33,685 nucleotides of DNA from Paracoccaceae bacterium (GCA_030066855.1 JASJAU010000028.1:1-33685), one strand, 5' to 3'. Counted from the first letter of the stretch, positions 10,054 through 19,397 are shown. A program made the numbers and translations. Notes: generated by a model from the sequence alone, not told the origin.

Positions 10054-11739
10054 TCAGTTCCAACAACTCACTAGCACGGTCATGCCGGCGGCAAGTTGGG
10101 TGAGATCCTCCGGCGCGATCTCTTCGGCGCCTTCGGCCAGCGCAGACCGCACGCCATTCGCTGAGAGGAACTCCAATATCTCCGATCCGTCGGCCGCGAA
10201 GGCGACGTTATCGGGGAGCTGCCTGCCGCCTGCCTCAGCCGACAGCAGCATGCCCGCCACCGCGCCGCTGCCGTCGAAGACCGGGCCCCCGGCGTCGCCG
10301 GGTTCGGTCAGGATTTCAAGGCGTTGGACCCGCGCATCACCGTTCAGCCCCTTCACATCGGCGAATGTGCCGTAGGTCAGCGACGGCGCGGTAAGGAGCC
10401 CGCCGAAGCTGTACCCAGAGACTGAGATGTCAGATTGGAGCCGGGGCTCGGCGCCGGCGAGGGTCGCAAATGCGATGGGTTCGAGCGATTGGCGCGGCTT
10501 AAGAAGGGCCAGTCCGAGCGAGCCCTCCTCCGCTGTGACATCCGCCTCGGTCTCGCCGTTCAGGAGAACGCGGGTGCATTGCCGCACGGCCTCTGATGTC
10601 GTGAGGACCGCGCCGAGATTGTCTACGAAGAACCCGGACCGCGCGCGCTCAGGTCGCCTGATCTGCAGGCCGGCCAGAAGGTCGACATCCTGCGACGCGC
10701 CCGCGAAAGAGTCGGGGAGGACGTCGTCAAGCGGCCGGAACGTCTCCTCCATAGTGGCGAGCGCGAGGCGGCGGCGTTCCTCGTCGCCTGCTGGCCAGGT
10801 GAGGATAAAGCCTTTCACGGCGCCGTCCACGAGTCGGGCGTAGGCGTGGCTGACGATCTCATCATTCGATCCGGTCAGCGTGAAGTCGTTCCGGCGGAGC
10901 GCACGCGACCCCTCAAGCGGCATGATCTCCAGCGTCTCAAGGATGTCGTAGAGTGCAGCGAGCGTCGCGCGATCGCCGGTCTGGCTGATCAGAAAGGCCC
11001 GCGCGCCGTCATCGGTCGCTGACTCGAACCTCGCGAAGGGAGGGTCATAGGCGTCGAAGGCCACCAAAGCCATGGGAAGGGAAACCTCTACCCCTGCGGT
11101 GTCGTCGGTCACAAGGCCAAGCCGCAGAGAGTCGAGCGCCTGCCGGTAGCCGTCGACAAGCGTCCGTCTTTGCAGCGCCGTCATCACCCCGGTCGCCTCG
11201 AAACCGTTCGCCGCCTGCCAGGCGCCCATCGCGCGGCGCGTGCCAGGGCCGAAGTCGGCATCGATGATTGAATTGTAGAAGCCCGCCGAGCGAAGCGCGA
11301 TCTGCACCTCTTCCCGCTCCTCGCGAGTAAGCAGCCGCTCTCCTGTGCGCGCTTCTTGGACCGTCTCTTCGCCAGGCTCCAATGGCGCGGCGGGGGCAGC
11401 AACAGCGGCGGCGGTCTCTGCGCCGAAAAAGCGGTTTCGGAAGACGCCGCCGTCGGATACGAAGCTGTCGGACGGGATGGCGCCTGTGGACCTCAGACGA
11501 AACAGCGTCGCTTCCGCCTCTTCCTGGGTATAGGGACCGAGCGCGATGCCGTACCAGCCGGACGACAGGCGAAAGCCGTTAACGTTCGCCAGACGAGCGG
11601 CGTAGTCCGCCGCGCGCTGCGCGGCCAGCGCCTGGTTTGGCCGGGCTTCGATCTGCACCCAGGCCTGCGGTTGCGCGTTCGCCCAAGTGGCCGGCAGCAA
11701 CATGGCTGCGGCGAAAAGCAGGCCCAAAACTTTGTTCAT
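10054..11739 (-). CDS. Secreted SPOR-like / peptidoglycan-binding / trypsin-fold protein, probably a pseudo-protease
   Basis: A 561-residue envelope protein with a signal peptide (residues 1-23, cleavage near ANA). Next come a SPOR-like segment (about 25-95) with aromatic residues around GWYGIALGPY, an Ala/Pro linker, and a peptidoglycan-binding domain type 1 (about 137-196, with DADFGPGTRRAM). The C-terminal part has the outline of a trypsin-like domain (about 368-530). The catalytic residues look lost: GDSGGP reads GDAGGP (481-486, Ala483), the NAHVV-like His position reads TSEAV (Glu383), and the DLALLK-like Asp position reads GLALLK (Gly409). The start at 11739 is chosen because the longer frame to 11880 lacks a signal peptide at its N-terminus. 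The likely role is peptidoglycan-associated binding or scaffolding. Confidence 0.88.
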   Translation of the reverse strand: MNKVLGLLFAAAMLLPATWANAQPQAWVQIEARPNQALAAQRAADYAARLANVNGFRLSSGWYGIALGPYTQEEAEATLFRLRSTGAIPSDSFVSDGGVFRNRFFGAETAAAVAAPAAPLEPGEETVQEARTGERLLTREEREEVQIALRSAGFYNSIIDADFGPGTRRAMGAWQAANGFEATGVMTALQRRTLVDGYRQALDSLRLGLVTDDTAGVEVSLPMALVAFDAYDPPFARFESATDDGARAFLISQTGDRATLAALYDILETLEIMPLEGSRALRRNDFTLTGSNDEIVSHAYARLVDGAVKGFILTWPAGDEERRRLALATMEETFRPLDDVLPDSFAGASQDVDLLAGLQIRRPERARSGFFVDNLGAVLTTSEAVRQCTRVLLNGETEADVTAEEGSLGLALLKPRQSLEPIAFATLAGAEPRLQSDISVSGYSFGGLLTAPSLTYGTFADVKGLNGDARVQRLEILTEPGDAGGPVFDGSGAVAGMLLSAEAGGRQLPDNVAFAADGSEILEFLSANGVRSALAEGAEEIAPEDLTQLAAGMTVLVSCWN

Positions 11740-11769
11740 AGCGTTTCCAAATTGCGCGTCTCGTTGCTG

Positions 11770-11799
11770 ATAACAAAGCGCAACGTCGCCGCACGTCAA
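11770..11799 (-). promoter_or_regulatory. Candidate promoter of the pseudo-protease gene
   Basis: On the minus strand, TTGACG (11794-11799) is followed after 18 bp by TGTTAT (11770-11775), which matches TATAAT at four positions. Transcription would start about 25 bp upstream of the ATG at 11739. It overlaps the divergent region shared with glyQ. Confidence 0.5.
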
Positions 11800-11815
11800 T
11801 TCCGGCGGGCCTTCG

Positions 11816-11844
11816 TTGACCATTTCGGGGCTGTTGCCTATTGA
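11816..11844 (+). promoter_or_regulatory. Candidate sigma-70 promoter of the glyQ operon
   Basis: TTGACC (11816-11821), a 17-bp spacer and TATTGA (11839-11844) form a well-spaced promoter. Transcription would start near 11851, about 22 bp before the glyQ ATG. This also argues against translation starting at the upstream in-frame codon at 11816, which lies within the -35 element. Confidence 0.6.
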
Positions 11845-11872
11845 GAACGCGATTTTCCGCCGGGACCGCAGA

Positions 11873-12799
11873 ATGGCCAATTCCGAGAAACCGAAGAGCT
11901 TTCAGGAGATCATCCTGCGCCTGCAGTCGTACTGGGGGGCGCAGGGCTGCGCGATCCTGCAACCTTACGACATGGAGGTCGGCGCGGGCACGTTTCACCC
12001 GGCGACCACTCTTCGCGCCTTGGGATCAAAGCCCTGGGCGGCGGCCTACGTTCAGCCTTCTCGGCGTCCGACCGACGGGCGCTATGGCGAGAACCCGAAC
12101 CGGCTGCAGCACTACTACCAGTACCAGGTGCTGATCAAACCTTCGCCGCCGGATTTGCAGGAGCTCTACCTCGGCAGCCTCGCCGCCATCGGGATCGACA
12201 TGGAGATCCACGACATCCGGTTTGTCGAAGACGACTGGGAAAGCCCGACGCTCGGCGCCTGGGGTCTGGGCTGGGAGGTCTGGTGCGACGGGATGGAGGT
12301 GAGTCAGTTTACCTACTTCCAGCAGGTTGGCGGGCACGATTGCCGTCCTGTGTCCGGCGAACTGACCTACGGTCTCGAGCGTCTTGCGATGTATGTCCTG
12401 GGCATCGATCACGTGATGGACATGCCCTTTAATGCCCCGGACGCGCCCATCGCGCTGACCTACGGCGACGTCTTCCGCCAGACCGAAGAGGAATACTCGC
12501 GCTGGAACTTCGATGTCGCGGACACAGAGGTTCTGTTCCGCCACTTCGAGGATGCGGAGGCCGAGTGCCGGCGCATTCTGGCCGAAGCCGAAGTTGACCC
12601 GAAAACGGGCAAGCTGATCGTCATGGCGCACCCGGCCTATGATCAGTGCATCAAGGCGTCGCACCTTTTCAATCTTTTGGACGCGCGGGGCGTGATCTCG
12701 GTCACCGAGCGGCAGGCCTATATCGGGCGCGTGCGCGCCTTGGCCAAGGCCTGCGCCGACGCCTTCGTGACTACGGAAGCGGCCGGGAGCGCCGCATGA
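11873..12799 (+). CDS. glyQ: Glycine--tRNA ligase alpha subunit
   Basis: The catalytic-core subunit of the bacterial alpha2beta2 glycyl-tRNA synthetase, which activates glycine and charges tRNA-Gly together with GlyS. It has 308 residues from the ATG at 11873, the usual length, and begins with the typical [10 protein letters not shown] segment. Class II signatures include [15 protein letters not shown] and [14 protein letters not shown] (motif 2 region), and [14 protein letters not shown] (motif 3 region). It heads a run of four genes joined by overlapping stops and starts; the VOC gene start overlaps its stop by 4 bp. The partner subunit gene glyS lies two genes downstream. Confidence 0.97.
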   Translation: MANSEKPKSFQEIILRLQSYWGAQGCAILQPYDMEVGAGTFHPATTLRALGSKPWAAAYVQPSRRPTDGRYGENPNRLQHYYQYQVLIKPSPPDLQELYLGSLAAIGIDMEIHDIRFVEDDWESPTLGAWGLGWEVWCDGMEVSQFTYFQQVGGHDCRPVSGELTYGLERLAMYVLGIDHVMDMPFNAPDAPIALTYGDVFRQTEEEYSRWNFDVADTEVLFRHFEDAEAECRRILAEAEVDPKTGKLIVMAHPAYDQCIKASHLFNLLDARGVISVTERQAYIGRVRALAKACADAFVTTEAAGSAA

Positions 12800-13149
12800 G
12801 ACTGACCTCCTCCATTCCCGTTTTGCGCGTCTCGGACTATCCGCGCGCCAAGGCGTTCTGGACCGAAACCCTCGGTTTCACGGTCGGCGAGGAGGGCGGG
12901 GATCCAGCCCGTTTCGGCATCTTCCACCGGGGCGACGCCACGGTCTTCGTCGATGCCTGGCACGGGGCGGATGCCGAGCCCAGCCCCGGATGGCGGGCGT
13001 ATTTCCATGTCGATGACGTCGACCCGCTCGCCGCGTCGATCGACTGGCCGCAAACCGAGGGGCCGCGAGACGCGGTCTACGGGATGCGGGAGCTGGTCAT
13101 TGTCGATCCGGACGGCAACCGCCTGTGTTTTGGGATGGACATCGCATGA
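12796..13149 (+). CDS. VOC-superfamily (glyoxalase/bleomycin-resistance-like) protein
   Basis: A small 117-residue protein with the beta-alpha-beta-beta-beta layout of a VOC protein. The first repeat starts [22 protein letters not shown] and the second ends with [15 protein letters not shown], a hallmark of the family's last metal-ligand strand. The size and the acidic substitutions resemble bleomycin-binding or glyoxalase-like proteins, but no substrate can be assigned. It overlaps glyQ by 4 bp (ATGA) and the next gene by 4 bp, so it is translated as part of the glycyl-tRNA synthetase operon. Whether the association is functional is unknown. Confidence 0.87.
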   Translation: MRLTSSIPVLRVSDYPRAKAFWTETLGFTVGEEGGDPARFGIFHRGDATVFVDAWHGADAEPSPGWRAYFHVDDVDPLAASIDWPQTEGPRDAVYGMRELVIVDPDGNRLCFGMDIA

Positions 13150-13676
13150 ACGGCACCTTGATCGGCGGGTCTTTGGTTGGCGCCGGGCTGATTGCGGGCG
13201 CGGCGATGTATTATCTCCAGGTCTACGCCTTTTATGAGGAGGTTCAGGCCACGGATGTCGCGAATGTGCAAGTCACCTCCCTCACCAGCGGCATTCCCGA
13301 GACGATATTGTCGGAAAACTTCAAGGGCATTGACGCCGACTCGTCGCCTCTTAGGTATCGCGCCTGCTTTGAAACCCCCATGAGCCAGGCGATGATGACC
13401 GAAACCTACGTGGTCTACGACGATGCCATTCCCCTGAATGCGCCGGCTTGGTTCGAGTGCTTCGACGCCTCCGCCATCGGCGCGGCGCTGGAAACCGGCG
13501 AGGCCATCGCGTTCCTCGGAACAGAGAACATCGTCTACGGGATCGACCGACTTGTCGCCGTCGATGGGGACGGGCGCGGATTTGTCTGGCACCAGATCAA
13601 CCGCTGCGGTGAAGAGGTATTCGACGGCAAACCGGCTCCCGAGGGCTGTCCGCCGCCGCCGGAAAGGACGAACTGA
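13146..13676 (+). CDS. Membrane-anchored DUF6446-like protein
   Basis: A 176-residue protein with one N-terminal membrane segment (about residues 5-24, rich in Gly, Ala and Leu) followed by a soluble, probably periplasmic domain. Four cysteines (in YRACFE, WFECFD, NRCGEE and EGCPPP) and a proline-rich tail are visible. I recall DUF6446 proteins at this glyQ-glyS position in Rhodobacteraceae, so the name rests on context and general resemblance. No function is known. The start overlaps the VOC stop (ATGA), and the stop shares one base with the glyS start (TGATG). Confidence 0.82.
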   Translation: MNGTLIGGSLVGAGLIAGAAMYYLQVYAFYEEVQATDVANVQVTSLTSGIPETILSENFKGIDADSSPLRYRACFETPMSQAMMTETYVVYDDAIPLNAPAWFECFDASAIGAALETGEAIAFLGTENIVYGIDRLVAVDGDGRGFVWHQINRCGEEVFDGKPAPEGCPPPPERTN

Positions 13677-15892
13677 TGCCTGATCTTCTGATTGAGCTCC
13701 TCTCCGAGGAAATCCCCGCGCGCATGCAGGCGCGGGCAACGGCGGATTTGAAACGGCTCGTGACGGACGGGCTTGTCGAAGCCGGGCTCACCTACGCACA
13801 TGCCGAGGCCTTCGCGACCCCCCGGCGTCTGGCGATGGCGGTTGAGGGGCTTTCTGCCGAGAGCCCGAGCAAGCGGGAGGAGCGGAAGGGCCCGAGGGTC
13901 GACGCGCCTGAGAAAGCATTGGAAGGGTTCCTCCGATCGACGGGGCTGACCCGCGAGCAGCTCGAAGAACGCGAGACGCCCAAGGGCGCGGTCTGGTTCG
14001 CGATGATCGAGACGCCCGGGCGGTCTGCCGATGAGATTGTCGCGGAGGTTCTCGTAAAGACCGTCCGGAACTTCCCCTGGCCGAAATCCATGCGCTGGGG
14101 GGCGGGCGGGCTCCGCTGGGTGCGGCCCCTGCATTCGATCCTTTGCGTTCTGACCGAGGGCGAAGAGACCCGGATCGTGGATGTCGAGGTCGATGGCCTT
14201 CGCGCCTCCGACACCACGTACGGCCATCGTTTCATGGCGCCAGAGCCGTTCCGCGTGGCCGGGTTCGATGATTATCAGGCCAAGCTCAAGGCGTCCAAGG
14301 TGATCCTGCCGACCGAAGAGAGGGCGGAGGCGATCTGGCACGACGCTACGCAAGCGGCGTTCGCAAGAGGGCTGGAAGTCATTGAAGATAAAGGACTTCT
14401 TGCGGAGGTCGCGGGGCTTGTCGAGTGGCCGGTCGTGCTGATGGGCGAGATCGACACGGCCTATCTCGATCTGCCTGCCGAAGTCCTTCAGACCTCCATG
14501 CGAGAGCATCAGAAGTTCTTCTCGGCCAAGGACACGTCCGGGCGGATCACCGGGTTCGTCACCGTGGCGAACCGAGAGACTGCGGACCACGGGGCGACGA
14601 TCCTCGCCGGGAATCGCAAGGTTCTGGCCGCCCGCCTCGCCGACGCCAAGTTTTTCTGGGAGAACGACCTGCGGGTCGCCAAGGAGGGGATGGGGCTCTG
14701 GCAGGACGCTTTGGAAGCCGTCACGTTCCATGGCCGACTCGGGACGCAGGCCGAGCGAATCCGGCGGATCGCGGCGCTGGCGAGTGAGGTTGCGACCAAG
14801 GTTGATGCGTCCGGCGAGGAAACCGAGATAGCTGCCCTGATCGCCAAGGCCGACCTGCCCTCCGAGATGGTCTACGAGTTCCCCGAGCTTCAGGGGATCA
14901 TGGGGGAGTATTACGCCAAGGCAGCAGGGCATTCCGATTCCGTCGCGGCGGTTGCGCGGGAGCATTATCATCCGCTCGGGCCGTCCGATGAGGCGCCGTC
15001 CGCTCCCCTCAGCGTCGCGGTCGCTCTGGCCGACAAGATCGATACGTTGACCGGGTTCTGGGCAGTCGATGAGAAGCCGACCGGATCGAAAGACCCCTTC
15101 GCTTTGCGCCGCGCGGCGCTGGGCGTGATCCGCATTCTCCTCGAGAACGGCATCAGGCTGCGGCTGGATCGGTTCATCGACGCGCAGCTTGTCCGGCACA
15201 AGGCGACGCTGATCGACCCTATCTCCGAAGAAGAGGTGGAAGAGCTGATCGGCGAGATCGCGGAGCATGGCGTCTTCGGCGCGGCGTTCCGGACCGTCAA
15301 GGAGCGGCTCGGCGACATCATCTCGGAGGGCCTTCTGGAGATGGGCGAGCGCGTGCCGGACGCGAGCGACCATCTGCTGACGTTCTTCCATGAGCGACTG
15401 AAGGTCTATCTTAGGGATCGCGATGTCCGCCACGATGTGATCGATGCCTGTCTGGCGATGCCGAATGCCGACGATCTGACGCTGCTTGTGGCGAGGGCCG
15501 AAGCGCTTAGCGCGTTTCTGGGGACCGAGGACGGGGAGAACCTGCACTTGGGGTTCAAAAGGGCGCACAACCTTCTGCGTCAGGCGGAGGAAAAGGACGG
15601 CGTCGAATATTCCTTCGGACCCGAAGCCAAACTGGCCGAGACGGACGAGGAGCGGGCGCTTTTTGCCGCGCTCGACGCCGCAGAAACCAGGATCGCGCCG
15701 GCCATGGCGGAGGAGGATTTCGACGCGACCATGGCGGCGATGGCGGGTCTGCGTCAGCCGATCGACATCTTCTTCGACGCGGTCCAGATCAATACCGAGA
15801 ACGCGATCCTGCGCCGCAATCGCCTGAACCTTCTGCATCGGATCAGCGAGATCTGCCTCTCTGTCGCGGACCTGACACGGATCGAAGGCTAA
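13676..15892 (+). CDS. glyS: Glycine--tRNA ligase beta subunit
   Basis: The tRNA-binding beta subunit of glycyl-tRNA synthetase, 738 residues, somewhat longer than the E. coli protein (689). It starts PDLLIELLSEEIPARMQ, the family-typical N-terminus. It contains the FPWPKSMRWG motif, the B3/B4-like region with STREHQKFF-type sequence (here TSMREHQKFF), an HD-like segment, and a C-terminal anticodon-binding-like domain ending with the DIFFDAVQIN segment. It is translationally coupled to the preceding gene by TGATG and completes the enzyme begun by glyQ. A 72-bp gap separates it from the PPDK-like gene. Confidence 0.97.
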   Translation: MPDLLIELLSEEIPARMQARATADLKRLVTDGLVEAGLTYAHAEAFATPRRLAMAVEGLSAESPSKREERKGPRVDAPEKALEGFLRSTGLTREQLEERETPKGAVWFAMIETPGRSADEIVAEVLVKTVRNFPWPKSMRWGAGGLRWVRPLHSILCVLTEGEETRIVDVEVDGLRASDTTYGHRFMAPEPFRVAGFDDYQAKLKASKVILPTEERAEAIWHDATQAAFARGLEVIEDKGLLAEVAGLVEWPVVLMGEIDTAYLDLPAEVLQTSMREHQKFFSAKDTSGRITGFVTVANRETADHGATILAGNRKVLAARLADAKFFWENDLRVAKEGMGLWQDALEAVTFHGRLGTQAERIRRIAALASEVATKVDASGEETEIAALIAKADLPSEMVYEFPELQGIMGEYYAKAAGHSDSVAAVAREHYHPLGPSDEAPSAPLSVAVALADKIDTLTGFWAVDEKPTGSKDPFALRRAALGVIRILLENGIRLRLDRFIDAQLVRHKATLIDPISEEEVEELIGEIAEHGVFGAAFRTVKERLGDIISEGLLEMGERVPDASDHLLTFFHERLKVYLRDRDVRHDVIDACLAMPNADDLTLLVARAEALSAFLGTEDGENLHLGFKRAHNLLRQAEEKDGVEYSFGPEAKLAETDEERALFAALDAAETRIAPAMAEEDFDATMAAMAGLRQPIDIFFDAVQINTENAILRRNRLNLLHRISEICLSVADLTRIEG

Positions 15893-15964
15893 GTGCCGCA
15901 GCCCGCCTGGGGTTCTTGATCGGAGGTTTGACCGGCGTATTCTGAGCCGGAAGGAATCGCCGCA

Positions 15965-18514
15965 GTGCAGAAACACGTTGATCTCGCGCAGTTTATCGCG
16001 CTCGACCAGGTCGCGCCCGTCGCCACGGCCACCCATGGCGGACGGGCCAAGTGCCTGCAGCGTTTGATCCGCCTCGACCTCCCCGTGCCCAAAACGGTGG
16101 CGCTGCCGTTCACCACAGTGCGCGGGATTGCGGCCGGCGAGATGGTCGACACGCAGGAGATCCTGTCGCATTTCGGTCCGCGCCCGCTTGTGTCGGTCCG
16201 CCCGTCCTCTGAGGATCCCGATTGGGGCGGGCCCGGCGCCATTCTGAACATTGGCATGAACAACGCGCGGCACGCGGAATTCGCCAACCTGCTCGGGCAC
16301 GAGGCCGCCGACGGCCTCTACTCGCGTTTCATCCAGACCTACTCGGTGCAGGTCGCGCATCTCGACGCGGACATGTTCCATTCCGAAGCCGCGCTTTCGG
16401 CCGACATGCTGAAGTCCATGCTGGCGGCCTATGAGGAAGAGACAGACGAGCCGTTTCCGCAAGACCCGGCGCGTCAGTTGCGGGACGTTCTGCGCTCCAT
16501 GGCGCGAGCTTGGGAAAGCACATCGGCCCGGCTTCTGCGGCAGGCACAGGGGGCGCCGGCCGACGCGGGCCTCGGTTTGGTCGTTCAGGAAATGGCGCCC
16601 GGCATGGGGCCTGTGGAGTCGGGGTCGGGTGTCATCCAGTTTGTTTCTCCGCAGACCGGGCTGCCCCAGATCACCGGCCGTTACAAAAGCCAGAGCCAGG
16701 GACGGGAGTCGCTCGATGAGAAGGGCGGCGCGATCTATCTGACCCGCGATCCCCGGGGCGAGTCCCTGGAGGAGCTCTGCTCCGAGGCATTCGAACAACT
16801 CAAAACTTTTGGCGAGACTTGCCGCGCCCGTTTGCGGGAGGAGATGCAGATCGAATTCGCGATCGACGCCGGCGCCCTGTCTGTCCTTGACGCCGTGCCG
16901 GTCGCGCGTTCGTCGAGGGCCGCCGTGCGGATCGCCGTAACGCTCGCCGAAGACGGTGTCATTTCGCATGATGAGGCGGTCTTGCGCATTCAGCCGCAGG
17001 GGCTTTCCGAGCTTCTTCACCGACAGGTGGATTCCGAGGCCGAAAGGGACACTCTCAGCACCGGCATTGCCGCCAGCCCCGGCGCGGCGACGGGCCGGAT
17101 CGTGTTCACGTCTACCACCGCGCAAGGCTATGCGGCGCGCGGAGAGGCCTGCATTCTGGTGCGCCGCGAGACATCGCCGGGAGACGTGCGCGGCATGCAC
17201 GCCTCGGTCGCCGTCCTGACGGAGCGGGGCGGCATGACCAGCCATGCCGCGGTTATCGCCCGCGGCCTTGGCTTGCCGTGTGTGGTAGGCGCCCGCGATA
17301 TGACGATCAACCGGCGCGACAGGAAGCTTCTGTTCAGCGACGGCCGAGTCTTTTCCGAAGGCGATGTTGTGACGCTGGACGGGACAGAGGGCGAATTGCT
17401 GGCCGGAAAGGTGCCCCTGTTGGAGCCAGCGCTCGACGACGCCTTCCGCACATTGCTGGCCTGGGCCGACGACGCGCGCGATATCGGCGTTCGCGCCAAT
17501 GCCGACACGCCGGCGGAAGCTCAGGTTGCCCGCGCCTTCGAGGCCGAGGGGATCGGGCTTTGCCGGACTGAGCACATGTTCTTCGAAAGCGATCGGCTCA
17601 CGGTGATGCGCGAGATGATCTTCGCCGAGGACGCAGAGGGGCGGGAGGCCGCGCTTGAGCGGCTAATCCCTATGCAGGTCGCTGATTTCAGAGAACTCTT
17701 CCGCATAATGCAGGGCCGGCCGGTCTGCATCCGGCTGTTCGATCCGCCGCTTCACGAATTCCTGCCCTCAAGCCGCGAAGGGCTGCGCGAGCTGGCCGAG
17801 GCGCTGCATCTGCCGCTCAGCAAGGTCACCCGGCGGGTGGACGCGCTTTCTGAATTCAACCCGATGCTTGGGATGCGCGGCGTCCGTCTCGGCGTGACAA
17901 TGCCGGAAATCTACGAGGCGCAGGCGCGGGCGATCTTCCTAGCGACGATCGCCTCAAGCAGCGAAGGCGACCCCATCATCCCGGAGGTCATGATCCCGCT
18001 CGTCTCGGCCCGCCGAGAGGTCGAGCTAGTTCGCAGCCGGATCGACGCGGTCGCCGCCGCAGTTCGAACCGAAACAGGCAGCGCTTTCGACTACGAGCTT
18101 GGGGTCATGGTTGAGACCCCCCGCGCCGCTTTGCGGGCCCAGGAGATCGCCGAGCATTCGAGCTTCCTCTCCTTCGGCACCAACGACCTGACGCAGATGA
18201 CCTACGGCCTGTCGCGCGACGATGCGGGCCGTTTCATGAACGACTACGTCCGGCAGTCCGTTTACCCCGAGGATCCGTTTCACAGACTGGATGTCGAGGG
18301 CGTGGGGGAGCTCTTGCGCATGGGCGCACTGCGCGGACGAGAAACGCGGCCGGACCTCGCATTGTCTCTCTGTGGTGAACATGGCGGCGATGCGGAGTCG
18401 ATTGAGTTCTGTCGGGAAATTGGCTTTAACTATGTAAGCTGCTCGCCATTCAGAGTGCCGGCCGCACGTCTGGCTGCCGCGCACTTGGCTCTATCCGATC
18501 AAAGGAACGATTAG
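15965..18514 (+). CDS. PPDK-like PEP-utilising enzyme with divergent ATP-grasp half
   Basis: An 849-residue homologue of pyruvate phosphate dikinase (usually about 875-890). The phosphohistidine domain has GGMTSHAAV with His427. The PEP/pyruvate barrel is canonical: GLCRTEHMFF, CIRLFDPPLHEFLP, FGTNDLTQMT, and the catalytic Cys803 in CGEHGGD. The nucleotide half is less typical. The loop normally reading SVRSGA...MPGMMDT is SVRPSSEDPDWGGPG (Arg79 kept), the usual LQTR is LDAVPVAR (Leu308-Asp309), and the N-terminus is short. It may still be a dikinase, or act on another phosphate donor. Start is GTG with GGAAGGA 9 nt upstream. It follows glyS in the same direction. Confidence 0.85.
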   Translation: MQKHVDLAQFIALDQVAPVATATHGGRAKCLQRLIRLDLPVPKTVALPFTTVRGIAAGEMVDTQEILSHFGPRPLVSVRPSSEDPDWGGPGAILNIGMNNARHAEFANLLGHEAADGLYSRFIQTYSVQVAHLDADMFHSEAALSADMLKSMLAAYEEETDEPFPQDPARQLRDVLRSMARAWESTSARLLRQAQGAPADAGLGLVVQEMAPGMGPVESGSGVIQFVSPQTGLPQITGRYKSQSQGRESLDEKGGAIYLTRDPRGESLEELCSEAFEQLKTFGETCRARLREEMQIEFAIDAGALSVLDAVPVARSSRAAVRIAVTLAEDGVISHDEAVLRIQPQGLSELLHRQVDSEAERDTLSTGIAASPGAATGRIVFTSTTAQGYAARGEACILVRRETSPGDVRGMHASVAVLTERGGMTSHAAVIARGLGLPCVVGARDMTINRRDRKLLFSDGRVFSEGDVVTLDGTEGELLAGKVPLLEPALDDAFRTLLAWADDARDIGVRANADTPAEAQVARAFEAEGIGLCRTEHMFFESDRLTVMREMIFAEDAEGREAALERLIPMQVADFRELFRIMQGRPVCIRLFDPPLHEFLPSSREGLRELAEALHLPLSKVTRRVDALSEFNPMLGMRGVRLGVTMPEIYEAQARAIFLATIASSSEGDPIIPEVMIPLVSARREVELVRSRIDAVAAAVRTETGSAFDYELGVMVETPRAALRAQEIAEHSSFLSFGTNDLTQMTYGLSRDDAGRFMNDYVRQSVYPEDPFHRLDVEGVGELLRMGALRGRETRPDLALSLCGEHGGDAESIEFCREIGFNYVSCSPFRVPAARLAAAHLALSDQRND

Positions 18515-18696
18515 CCCTTATTTTTAGGTCTTTTCTTCTACCACCGTGAGATATCGGCGGAGATTCGCCGATTCCGTCCCCAGCTGCAAACACTGTGTCG
18601 CAGGGCCAAGGGTGGACCTTGCCCCCGAAACATGGGTATCCGCCCTGCAACGCGCTCGAATAATGGGCTTTGCTGCCAAGGAATGGAGGGGGCTCC

Positions 18697-19377
18697 ATGA
18701 TCATCAAACAAGCGGTCAGGGCGGTTTTCGTCGCCGCTTCGGTTGCCGTGGGACCTACAGCGCTCGCCGATGTGACCCTGAGCGCGTCGAATGACCCGAC
18801 GATTGATCTGTCCTCGCGGATGGACGCGTTCTTCGGAGCCGAGCACAGCGCCTTGTCCTCGCTCCAGCCCGACGATCTGAACGGCCTTGTCCGGGGCCCC
18901 GATCCTGAGGTGGAGACGCCTGACTTCATGACGATGGCCCATATCAATAGCCTGCCGAACGCTTCCGGCGGCGAAGAGTGGGCCTGTCTGTCCGAAGCGC
19001 TCTATTTCGAGGCGCGCGGAGAGGCGCTGGAGGGGATTTTCGGCGTGGCCGAGGTCATCCTGAATCGAGTCGACGACCGCAGATACCCTCGCACGATCTG
19101 CGGGGTTGTGAACCAGGGAACCGGCGAGCGCTACCGTTGCCAGTTCACTTACACTTGCGACGGCAGGCCCGAGACGATCCGGGATCAATCGGCTTACGCG
19201 AAAGTCGCCAAGGTGGCGCGGATCATGGTCGACGGCGCGCCGCGCACGCTGACGAACGGCGCCACGCATTATCACACCAAATCTGTGAACCCGAGATGGG
19301 CCCGGGTTTTCCCGCGCACCACGACCATCGGCTACCATCACTTCTACCGCGAGCCGGGTGGCAACGCGGAAAGCTGA
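18697..19377 (+). CDS. SleB-type cell wall hydrolase
   Basis: A secreted 226-residue protein with a signal peptide (residues 1-24, ending ALA) and a C-terminal Hydrolase_2/SleB domain (about 95-222). The active-site segment LSEALYFEARGE (Glu100, Glu105) is followed by GVAEVILNRVDD and CQFTYTCDG, as in SleB-like lytic transglycosylases and amidases that cut peptidoglycan. The ATG at 18697 is preferred because GGAGGGG lies about 6 nt upstream and it begins the signal peptide. The upstream 182-bp gap holds a small inverted repeat, CGGCG/CGCCG (18555-18570), but no convincing promoter. A strong terminator follows the gene. Confidence 0.92.
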   Translation: MIIKQAVRAVFVAASVAVGPTALADVTLSASNDPTIDLSSRMDAFFGAEHSALSSLQPDDLNGLVRGPDPEVETPDFMTMAHINSLPNASGGEEWACLSEALYFEARGEALEGIFGVAEVILNRVDDRRYPRTICGVVNQGTGERYRCQFTYTCDGRPETIRDQSAYAKVAKVARIMVDGAPRTLTNGATHYHTKSVNPRWARVFPRTTTIGYHHFYREPGGNAES

Positions 19378-19397
19378 CGTCGGCGAATTCCTGCAAC

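Noticed and set aside
11740-11880. N-terminal extension of the pseudo-protease to 11880
   Set aside because: It would bury the signal peptide, overlap the glyQ start and run over both candidate promoters.
13535-17575. A 1346-codon stop-free reading frame on the minus strand, opposite glyS and the PPDK-like gene
   Set aside because: It lies antisense to two firmly identified genes, its product is Arg/His/Gly-rich without domains, and high third-position GC on the coding strand removes stops from this frame.
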